Assembly (NCBI RefSeq): GCF_022385335.1
Contig: NZ_CP092431.1
Span: forward strand, 9,858,001-9,922,000
Source of the DNA: Streptomyces deccanensis
GTDB taxonomy: Bacteria; Actinomycetota; Actinomycetes; Streptomycetales; Streptomycetaceae
DNA length: 64,000 nucleotides
Direction of reading: 5' to 3'
The notes below the pieces were generated by a model. It did no database searches. It had not been told where the DNA came from and worked only from the letters and a program-made list of their open reading frames with translations. Position numbers and translations under genes: made by a program. This document shows positions 57,877-64,000 of the stretch, piece by piece; the stretch's first letter is position 1; every line of letters begins with the position of its first letter.

Positions 57877-58729
57877 AGCTGAAGAACCCCCGCCCCGACT
57901 TACGTCCCAGCAGACCCGATTCGACCATGCGGCGCAGCAACGGGGGAGGGGCGTACAGCGGCTCCCGGTACTCCTCGTACAGCGCCTCGCCTATGGCCGC
58001 CACCGTGTCCAGACCGATGAGGTCGGCGAGGCGCAGCGGCCCCATGGGGTGAGCGCAGCCGGCGGTCATCCCCGTGTCGATGTCCTCGGCCGTCGCCGTG
58101 CCGGAGCCGACCATCCGCACCGCTGCCAACAGGTAGGGAATCAGAAGGGAGTTCACCACGAAACCCGCACGGTCCTGCGCGACGATCGTCCGCTTGCCCA
58201 GGGTCTCGCCGGCGAAGGCACGCACCCGCTCCTCCGTGGCCTTCGAGGTGTGCAGCGTGGGGATGATCTCGACCAGCGGCATGACGGGGACCGGGTTGAA
58301 GAAGTGCAGCCCGACCACCGTCTCCGGTCGCCCGGCCGCGGCGGCGAGCCGGGCGATCGGGATCGAGGAGGTGTTGCTCGCCAGCACGGTGGCGGGGTCG
58401 GTGAGCACCTCGCCCAACCGCCGGAACAGCTCTGTCTTGGCCTGCTCGTCCTCGACGGCGGCCTCGATGACCAGGTCCGTTCCGTCCAGCCGGGAGAGGT
58501 CGCCGGTGACCGAGATGCCGGCCAGAGCGTGTGCGCGGTCGTCGGGCGCGATGGCCCCTCGCTTCTCCGCTGTGAGCAGGGAGTCCGCCACGCCCGCCAG
58601 GCCGGCACGGGCCCTGTCCTCGGTCACATCGCACAGCGTGACGTGCAGCCCGGCCCGGGCGCACACCTCGGTGATGCCCCGGCCCATCTGGCCCGCGCCG
58701 ACGACGCCCACGTGCTTGATCGCTGTCAT
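57869..58729 (-). CDS. 3-hydroxybutyryl-CoA dehydrogenase
   Basis: This 286-residue NAD-dependent enzyme oxidises (S)-3-hydroxyacyl-CoA. The Rossmann motif is GVVGAGQMGRGI at about 8-19. The catalytic region LASNTSSIPIARLA and GLHFFNPVPVMPLVEII contains the His-Glu pair. The C-terminal domain has QDRAGFVVNSLLIPYL, GCAHPMGPLRLADLIGLD and GRKSGRGFFSY. The length and these motifs match PaaH/FadB2/Hbd. It would act after crotonyl-CoA hydration in the glutaryl-CoA route; no enoyl-CoA hydratase gene is in the window. A dyad shared with the CoA-operon promoter lies upstream at 58846. Confidence 0.92.
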   Translation of the reverse strand: MTAIKHVGVVGAGQMGRGITEVCARAGLHVTLCDVTEDRARAGLAGVADSLLTAEKRGAIAPDDRAHALAGISVTGDLSRLDGTDLVIEAAVEDEQAKTELFRRLGEVLTDPATVLASNTSSIPIARLAAAAGRPETVVGLHFFNPVPVMPLVEIIPTLHTSKATEERVRAFAGETLGKRTIVAQDRAGFVVNSLLIPYLLAAVRMVGSGTATAEDIDTGMTAGCAHPMGPLRLADLIGLDTVAAIGEALYEEYREPLYAPPPLLRRMVESGLLGRKSGRGFFSYT

Positions 58730-58845
58730 GCGTCTCTGCCTGCCCTCCGTCGGGCGGCGGTCGACCGACGCCGCCTCATGTGTGGTGTCGTGTCGAGCGT
58801 AGGCCGGGCACACCCGCTCTGACCTGCCCTGATGGTGCGACATCC

Positions 58846-58862
58846 GCGCACAAACATGCGTC
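58846..58862. promoter_or_regulatory. GCGCACAAANATGCGTC dyad, copy 2
   Basis: GCGCACAAACATGCGTC differs from the copy at 48673 at one base only. It lies 117 bp before the 3-hydroxybutyryl-CoA dehydrogenase start. The following ten bases also match well (G-TCG-CGT). Confidence 0.6.
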
Positions 58863-59014
58863 GGTTCGACGTCTCCCCGACCATCGGCCGGACTGCGCGG
58901 CACGGTTCTCCGCCTCGCCGTCCCCACGGTGCCTCGGGGCCGCGCACCGGGTGAGCGCGCGCATGCCGACGAGGCGTCCGGCTCGTGCCGGACGCCTGCT
59001 GTGGAGCGGTTGCT

Positions 59015-59920
59015 TCAGACGGTGGCCGTGGCGGCGGCGGCCTCCCGCAGGCGGCGGATGACGCCACGCACCGCGGGCGAGGTCTCGCCCTTGCGGTAGG
59101 CGCCGACCAGCCGGGTCGTCAGTGTCACGTCCGCCAGCGGACGGTACGTCACTCCGGGGATGCGCACGAGGCGCAGCGAGTCGGGGACCAGAGCCACCGC
59201 GAGGCCGCCGCCCACCAGCGTCAGCGCCGCGATGAAGTCCCGTACCGGAGGAGCGCACCGCGGTGTGAAGCCCCCGCGCTCCGCCACTTCGAGGATCTGG
59301 TCACGGCAGCCGAACTCCTCGTCGAAGTACGGGGCCACGAACTGCTCGTCGCGCAGTAGTGCCGCCGGTACCGCCTCGTACGCCGCCAGCGGAGCGGTGG
59401 CCGGCACCGCCAGGACGACCTTCTCGGTGAGCAGACAGGTGGCCGTGACCTCGGGCGGGTACTCCGGCCTCCAGCGCAGGAAGCCGACGTCGATGTCCCC
59501 GCAGGCCAGCGCCTCCAGCTGGGCAGGCGTCTCCAATTCGCTCACCTGCACGGTCAGTTCGGTGCCGGGGGCGGTGCAGCGGGTGAGGACGTCGGTCAGC
59601 ACGCCGGAGAACGCGGCTGAGGCGACGTACGCGATCTGGGCGTGCCCCAGCTCCCCGCGACCGGCGCGTCGGCCCACCGCCTCGGCCCGCGCGACCTGGG
59701 CGAGGGTCAGCCGGGCCTCTTCGAGGAACAGCGCCCCGGCACTGGTGAGCGCGGGGCGCGTGCGGCGCCCCCGGTCGATCAGCCGTACGCCGAGATGTGA
59801 CTCCAGTGCTCGGATCTGGGCGCTGAGCGCCGACGGAGCGAGATGCAGACGGTCCGAGGCCCGGGCGAAGTGCAGTTCCTCCGCGACGACGACGAACGAT
59901 TCCAACCAGCGCAGTTCCAT
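59015..59920 (-). CDS. LysR-family transcriptional regulator
   Basis: This 301-residue regulator has a winged HTH at residues 1-60 (MELRWLESFVVVAEELHFARASDRLHLAPSALSAQIRALESHLGVRLI). The LysR substrate domain follows (HAQIAYVASAAFSGVLTDVL, ALACGDIDVGFLRW, DFIAALTLVGGGLAVALVPDSL). The ATG at 59920 has GGAGAAG just upstream. It is the last gene of the leftward group dioxygenase-decarboxylase-dehydrogenase-LysR, with an 84-bp gap after the dehydrogenase. LysR proteins usually activate the catabolic genes beside them in response to an intermediate. Confidence 0.92.
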   Translation of the reverse strand: MELRWLESFVVVAEELHFARASDRLHLAPSALSAQIRALESHLGVRLIDRGRRTRPALTSAGALFLEEARLTLAQVARAEAVGRRAGRGELGHAQIAYVASAAFSGVLTDVLTRCTAPGTELTVQVSELETPAQLEALACGDIDVGFLRWRPEYPPEVTATCLLTEKVVLAVPATAPLAAYEAVPAALLRDEQFVAPYFDEEFGCRDQILEVAERGGFTPRCAPPVRDFIAALTLVGGGLAVALVPDSLRLVRIPGVTYRPLADVTLTTRLVGAYRKGETSPAVRGVIRRLREAAAATATV

Positions 59921-60004
59921 CGGCTTCTCCGTTCCGCTGGAACACCCCGCGGCGGCGTCAGGGCAGAACAGGACCGCCACGGGGTGGATAGGGGGATCCG
60001 CGAT

Positions 60005-61114
60005 TCAGGGAATCACGACATAGTTGCTGAAGCCGCCGTCGAGGTCCGTGGCGCGTCCGGAGATCGCTTCGTTGACCTCGGACAACGGGAACGGCTTGGT
60101 GATCAGATAGGACAGGTCCAGGGTGCCGGTCGCCACCATGTCGGCCACTTCCTGACCCTGCGCGGTGGTGAACCAGTTGGAGCCGATCAGCTGGACCTGC
60201 TCGTCCATGAGCCACTTCACGTCCACGGGCAGCCGGTCCGCCACGCCTCCGACGTTGACCACCCTGCCGCCGCGCCGGACGCCCTGCATGGAGTCCAGCA
60301 TCGTCTCCACCGGGGCCTTGGCACCGAGCGCGCTGATGACGAAGTCGGCGCCCTCGCCACCGGTGCGGGACTTCGCCCAGGCGCCGGTGGAGCCCTCACC
60401 GAGCCGCATGACCTCGATCCGGTCCGGCGCCAACTCCTTGACCCGCTTGAGGAGTTCCTCGTTGCGTCCGGTGCCGAGGACCCTGGAGACACCCGAGGCC
60501 AGCGCGAGGAGGGTGGAGGCGACACCGAGGGTGCCGGTGATGCCGTCGATCAACGCGACCTGACCGGGGCCGGCCGCCGCGTGGCGGAGCGCTCCGTAGG
60601 AGGTGCCGATGTAGCCGAGCTTGCCGGCCTGCTCGAACGACATGCTGTCGGGGAGGTTGACGATCGCGTGCTGCGGCGCCGTCATGTACTCCGCGAAACC
60701 GCCGTAGGGGTAGAGGTCGAAGATCCGCTGGCCGTCGCGTGAGGTGCTGAAGTAGCCGTTCAGGGTGAAGTAGCGGCATCGGCTGAGTTCGCCGCCGCGG
60801 CACACCTGACAGCTTCCGCAGGACCGCAGCGGGCTCACATAGACGCGGTCGCCGGGTCTGGTGTTGAGGACGGCCTCCCCGACCGCCTCGACGACGCCGG
60901 CGGGGTCGAGCCCGAAGATCGCGGGGAGCTTGGGGAGCGGCTGGTGCGGGTACCAGGTGGGCCAGTTGTTGATCACATTGGCCATGTTCGGCACGATCCC
61001 GCACGCCTTGACCCGCACCAGTACGTCGGTCGGCCGCGGGGTGGGCACGTCGATCGTGTCCACGGACATCGGCTCACCGAGCGCGTGCAATCGTGCAGCG
61101 AGCATTTTCGCCAT
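60005..61114 (-). CDS. Zinc-binding alcohol dehydrogenase (MDR), second copy
   Basis: This 369-residue dehydrogenase has VKACGIVPNMANV and GLDPAGVVEAVG in the GroES-like domain, structural zinc Cys in RSCGSCQVCRGGELSRC, and a Rossmann domain (VALIDGITGTLGVASTLLALASG). It differs clearly from the dehydrogenase at 43321, with only family-level similarity. The ATG at 61114 follows GAGGAG. It lies between the decarboxylase-family gene and LysR in the leftward operon and may oxidise an alcohol or semialdehyde of the lower pathway. Confidence 0.88.
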   Translation of the reverse strand: MAKMLAARLHALGEPMSVDTIDVPTPRPTDVLVRVKACGIVPNMANVINNWPTWYPHQPLPKLPAIFGLDPAGVVEAVGEAVLNTRPGDRVYVSPLRSCGSCQVCRGGELSRCRYFTLNGYFSTSRDGQRIFDLYPYGGFAEYMTAPQHAIVNLPDSMSFEQAGKLGYIGTSYGALRHAAAGPGQVALIDGITGTLGVASTLLALASGVSRVLGTGRNEELLKRVKELAPDRIEVMRLGEGSTGAWAKSRTGGEGADFVISALGAKAPVETMLDSMQGVRRGGRVVNVGGVADRLPVDVKWLMDEQVQLIGSNWFTTAQGQEVADMVATGTLDLSYLITKPFPLSEVNEAISGRATDLDGGFSNYVVIP

Positions 61115-61175
61115 TGAAATACTCCTCGGAACTGCTCCGCCCCGGGCGGCCGGGGGCAGAGACATCAAGAATTCC

Positions 61176-61727
61176 CTACGACTTCGGGAAAGGGTTGGGG
61201 TAGTTGTCCTCGAGGTCGATGCCCAGCAGCCCCATGATGCGGACGCCGGAGTTGTACCAGGCGATGGACAACGACAGTTCGACCATCTGCCGGTCCGACA
61301 GGTGCTCGGCGGCCGCACGCCACGTCTCCTCCGAGACGTCGACCCGCAGCGTGGACTCCTCGGCGAGGCGCATGACCGCCTTCTCCGTGGCGTCGAACAG
61401 GTCGGACGACTCGAAGTCGGCCACCGCCGCGAGCTGTTCCGCGCTGAGCCCGGCCTTGAGCCCGTGCGACTGGTGGTGTGCGACCTCGTACGCCGACCGG
61501 GTCGCGTGGCCCACGGTCAGGATGGCCAGTTCACGCAGGCGAGGGCTGAGGTCGGCGGCCCGCAGCGCGTTGGCGTAGGTCAAGAAGGCGTCCAACTGGG
61601 CGGGCGCGTTGGTCAGGGCCAGGAAGATGTTCGCTGTCGGGACCTTGCGTTCGGTCTCCAACCGGTCGTACAGCGGCTTGTGCGACTCGTCGGCGTCCTC
61701 GCGGCGCAGATAGGGGACGCGGGCCAT
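61176..61727 (-). CDS. Carboxymuconolactone decarboxylase-family protein
   Basis: This 183-residue all-helical protein has RLRELAILTVGHATRSAYEVAHHQSHGLKAGLS, the core motif of the CMD/AhpD family. It lacks the CxxC of AhpD peroxidase-type members; the motif has His residues instead, as in true gamma-carboxymuconolactone decarboxylase. MARVPYLRREDADE opens the protein, and GAGGAG precedes the ATG at 61727. Many such proteins in aromatic clusters are not the protocatechuate-pathway enzyme, so the reaction is uncertain. It follows the extradiol dioxygenase by 26 bp. Confidence 0.86.
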   Translation of the reverse strand: MARVPYLRREDADESHKPLYDRLETERKVPTANIFLALTNAPAQLDAFLTYANALRAADLSPRLRELAILTVGHATRSAYEVAHHQSHGLKAGLSAEQLAAVADFESSDLFDATEKAVMRLAEESTLRVDVSEETWRAAAEHLSDRQMVELSLSIAWYNSGVRIMGLLGIDLEDNYPNPFPKS

Positions 61728-61753
61728 GGGTGTCTCCTCGTGGGTTGAACGGA

Positions 61754-62776
61754 TCAGCGGGTGGACCGGGACTGTTCGAGCAGGAACCGTTCCAGCGACA
61801 TGGGCTTCGGCGGCTCGGCCGGCGGAATCTGCTTGACCCCCGCGAAGGGCGACGCCTCGAAGTACCACTTCTCCAGCGCCGGCAGGCCCCAGCGGGTGTT
61901 GGTGCTCAGCGATCCCGCGTCCCAGCGCACCGGCTCGATCTCGGTGTCGATCGTCTGGTAGTGACTGTTGAAGACCTCCACCCGGTGCCCGTCGGGGTCA
62001 CGGAGGTAGGCGAAGAGCATCCCGCCCGGACCGTGCCGGCCGGGGCCGCGCTCCACGCCCTCGCCGTAGCCCTGGATCCCCGCGAAGTCGCAGGCGGTGA
62101 AGATGTCGTGGCTCTCGGAGACGGTGTACGCGAAATGGTGCAGCGCGGGGCCGGTGTTCTCGACGATCGCCAGGTCCAGGCAGGTGCCCTTGCGGTACAT
62201 GAACGCGCCCAGCAGCTTGTCGCCGTGCGCCAGGTACTCGGAGTTGCGGAAGCCGAGTTCGCCGTAGAACGCGCACAGCTCGTACGTGTCCGGCGCGAAG
62301 GTCTGGTAGTGGTCCAGCCGCTGCGCGTGCGCGCCCTTGTGGAGCTGGAAGTCGATGTGCAGCCTCGGCCGGGTCTCCATGTGCGCGCAGAGTTCGAGCG
62401 GCGTCCCGATGGGGTCGCTGACGTGCAGGGTCCGGCCCTGGTACGGGGCGTCGACCCACTCGGCGGGCAGCCCCCGCTCACGGAACCAGCCGTACGCGAG
62501 GTCGAGGTCCTCGTCGAAGAACACCCGGAAACCGATCCTCCGGCACGAGCCCGCGCCCGCCCCCTCGCCCTCGTCGGCCTGTTCCAGTACGAGGCTGTGG
62601 TGGCAGGCCTCCGCGAGGCCACGGAGGTAGCAGGTGCGCTCGTCCTCGTCGCTGACGACGAGTCCCAGCACGTTCACGTAGAAGTTCCGGCTCTCGGCCA
62701 GATCGGCGACGGTGAGCCGGACATGGCTGGAGCGGGTGATGTTGAAACTCGGGCGCAGATTGACGGGTGGCAGCAT
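61754..62776 (-). CDS. Type I extradiol dioxygenase, second copy (HpcB/C23O-like)
   Basis: This 340-residue VOC-fold dioxygenase has Fe(II) ligands His156 (RLDHYQTF), His213/214 (ALHHFAYTV) and Glu267 (GHRVEVFN). The N-terminal half has SHVRLTVADLAESRNFYVNVLGL and HHSLVLEQ. Its length and the C-terminal extension (LPALEKWYFEASPF) resemble homoprotocatechuate or catechol 2,3-dioxygenases. It is clearly a different subgroup from the enzyme at 45549. It follows the enolase-like gene by 93 bp. Confidence 0.88.
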   Translation of the reverse strand: MLPPVNLRPSFNITRSSHVRLTVADLAESRNFYVNVLGLVVSDEDERTCYLRGLAEACHHSLVLEQADEGEGAGAGSCRRIGFRVFFDEDLDLAYGWFRERGLPAEWVDAPYQGRTLHVSDPIGTPLELCAHMETRPRLHIDFQLHKGAHAQRLDHYQTFAPDTYELCAFYGELGFRNSEYLAHGDKLLGAFMYRKGTCLDLAIVENTGPALHHFAYTVSESHDIFTACDFAGIQGYGEGVERGPGRHGPGGMLFAYLRDPDGHRVEVFNSHYQTIDTEIEPVRWDAGSLSTNTRWGLPALEKWYFEASPFAGVKQIPPAEPPKPMSLERFLLEQSRSTR

Positions 62777-62869
62777 GCTGGTCTCCGTGCTCGGATCGGC
62801 TCTGTAGTGTCGCTGGCTTGATTTCAGTGTCGCGCGGCCGGTTTTCGGCTCTGCGGTGACGGCCCGGAT

Positions 62870-64000
62870 CTACGGCTCGGCCGTCAGGGCGTCGGAGCCG
62901 GCGAAGGTGAACGCGGACCACCCGCTGAATTCCGCGGATGCGCCGAGGGACTCCTCGATGCGCAGGACCTCGTTCCACTTGGCCATGCGCTCGGAGCGGG
63001 TGAACGAGCCCACCTTCAGCTGGCCGGCGTCCCAGCCGACGCTGAGATGGGCGATGGTGATGTCCTCGGTCTCGCCGGAACGCGCCGAGACGACCGTGCC
63101 GAAGCCGGCGTCCTTTCCGGCACGCAGGGCCTCGTACGCCTCGGTGATCGTCCCGGCCTGGTTCGGTTTGACGAGGACGGCGTTCACCGAGCCGTCGCCG
63201 GCCGCGGCCTCCACCCGCTTGGCGTTCGTGACCAGGTAGTCGTCGCCGATCACCTGGCAGCGCCGTCCATGGCGCCGCGTGAATTCGAGCATGCCGTCGT
63301 GGTCGTCCTCGCCCACCGGGTCCTCGACGGACAGGATCGGATACTGCTCGATCCAGCCGCCCAGCATGTCGATCAGGGCTTCGGTGTCGAGGGTGCGGTC
63401 GTCCAGAGCGAGTGTGTACCGCCCGCCGCTGCCGAACTGCGACGCCGCGACGTCCAGTGAGATGCCCACCTCGGTCGAGGGGGTGAAGCCCGCGGTCTCG
63501 ATGGCGCGGGTCAGTGTCTCCAGCGCCTCCTCGTTGGAGTCGAAGGCGGGCCAGAAGCCGCCCTCGTCGGCCACGCCCTGGGCCTTCCCGGCCGCGCGCA
63601 TCAGGCTTCCGGCGGCCCGGTAGATCTCCGCGGTCCAGTCCAGGGCATCCGAGAAACTGCCCGCGGCCGGGCACATCACCATGAAGTCCTGGACGTCGAC
63701 CCGGCGGTCCGCGTGGGCGCCGCCACCGAAGATCTGGATCTCGGGCAGGGGGATGCGGACCGGGCGATCGCCCGCCAGGTGCCTCCACAGCGGTACGCCC
63801 GCCGACGCGGCGGCGGCGTGCAGGACGGCCATGGACGTGGCCACGATCGCGTTGCCGCCGAGACGGCTGCGGTCGCTGGTTCCGTCGAGATCCACCAGGA
63901 GCCGGTCGACCGTCTCCTGGTCGACCGCGTCCTGCCCGGTGAGCGCGGGTGCGATCTCGTCGTTCACCGAGCCCACCGCGCCCTGGACGTCGAGCCCGCC
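62870..64000 (-). CDS. Enolase-like protein with altered active site (5' end outside window)
   Basis: At least 376 C-terminal residues of an enolase-superfamily protein are present; the frame is open to the window edge. Kept enolase features: SRLGGNAI (active-site loop), GGGAHAD with the catalytic His, ADEGGFWP (Glu), SLDVAASQF and VEDP (metal ligands), GDDYLVTN (metal Asp) and the Lys in VLVKPNQAGT. Changed: the usual SHRSGETED is SARSGETED, so the histidine equal to yeast His373 is Ala. QEFM is QDFM, and the usual KXNQIGT is KPNQAGT. It sits at the head of a catabolic operon, so it may act on a compound other than 2-phosphoglycerate. Confidence 0.85.
   Translation of the reverse strand, partial: GGLDVQGAVGSVNDEIAPALTGQDAVDQETVDRLLVDLDGTSDRSRLGGNAIVATSMAVLHAAAASAGVPLWRHLAGDRPVRIPLPEIQIFGGGAHADRRVDVQDFMVMCPAAGSFSDALDWTAEIYRAAGSLMRAAGKAQGVADEGGFWPAFDSNEEALETLTRAIETAGFTPSTEVGISLDVAASQFGSGGRYTLALDDRTLDTEALIDMLGGWIEQYPILSVEDPVGEDDHDGMLEFTRRHGRRCQVIGDDYLVTNAKRVEAAAGDGSVNAVLVKPNQAGTITEAYEALRAGKDAGFGTVVSARSGETEDITIAHLSVGWDAGQLKVGSFTRSERMAKWNEVLRIEESLGASAEFSGWSAFTFAGSDALTAEP

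Overview
The window is very GC-rich. Genes are tightly packed, often with ATGA stop/start overlaps, and codon third positions are strongly G/C-biased. The gene families (IclR, AraC, GntR-FCD, NarL-type kinases, FG-GAP proteins, ricin-type lectins, PASTA-less Ser/Thr kinase, DUF35) are typical of Streptomyces, so I read it as a Streptomyces or close relative, probably in an accessory (arm-like) part of the chromosome. No rRNA, tRNA, CRISPR array or intact insertion sequence was seen.

Layout. 0-4.6 kb: end of one IclR regulator, then a leftward operon for an NMT1/taurine-type ABC importer (substrate-binding lipoprotein, two permeases, ATPase) closed by a second IclR regulator. 4.9-11.4 kb: a leftward Fe(III) ABC importer (FbpABC type) and a divergent adenylation-carrier-acyltransferase protein, separated by a 19-bp DtxR/DmdR-type iron box. 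11.5-15.6 kb: secreted FG-GAP protein and a secreted clan-A glycoside hydrolase whose 3' end looks frameshifted. 15.9-19.1 kb: membrane Ser/Thr kinase with a membrane partner, then a DoxX protein behind two palindromes. 19.5-30.0 kb: a small unknown protein, a PLAT-domain protein, three related sensor kinases around one response regulator (plus a fourth kinase remnant), and a two-gene unit of a protein with four amphipathic repeats followed by a caspase-like protease. 30.2-41.2 kb: mixed accessory genes (RibD-like reductase, aldo/keto reductase, GH43 arabinanase, unknown membrane and zinc proteins, a sigma-like/zinc-finger/ricin chimera, NmrA- and SnoaL-like proteins with a divergent TetR and twin operators, another TetR, a VOC protein). 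Several of these genes contain in-frame short tandem repeats.

41.3-64.0 kb is a catabolic island: aromatic-acid-type MFS transporter, zinc alcohol dehydrogenase, fumarylacetoacetate-hydrolase-family enzyme, extradiol dioxygenase, a signal-less substrate-binding-like protein and a GntR-FCD regulator. Then come DUF35 protein, CaiB-type CoA-transferase, glutaryl-CoA dehydrogenase and a dedicated ETF pair. Further right are a two-component flavin monooxygenase (reductase plus acyl-CoA-dehydrogenase-fold oxygenase) with a divergent AraC regulator, 3-hydroxybutyryl-CoA dehydrogenase, LysR, a second zinc dehydrogenase, a carboxymuconolactone-decarboxylase-family protein, a second extradiol dioxygenase and an enolase-like protein lacking a conserved active-site histidine. 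Together these suggest hydroxylation and extradiol cleavage of an aromatic compound feeding, at least in part, a glutarate/glutaryl-CoA route to acetyl-CoA. The substrate cannot be read from the sequence. Shared short motifs in several promoters suggest common control.

The most unusual items are the caspase/amphipathic-repeat pair, the divergent enolase, the iron-boxed adenylation-carrier-acyltransferase protein, and two shared regulatory motifs that tie separated parts of the catabolic island together.
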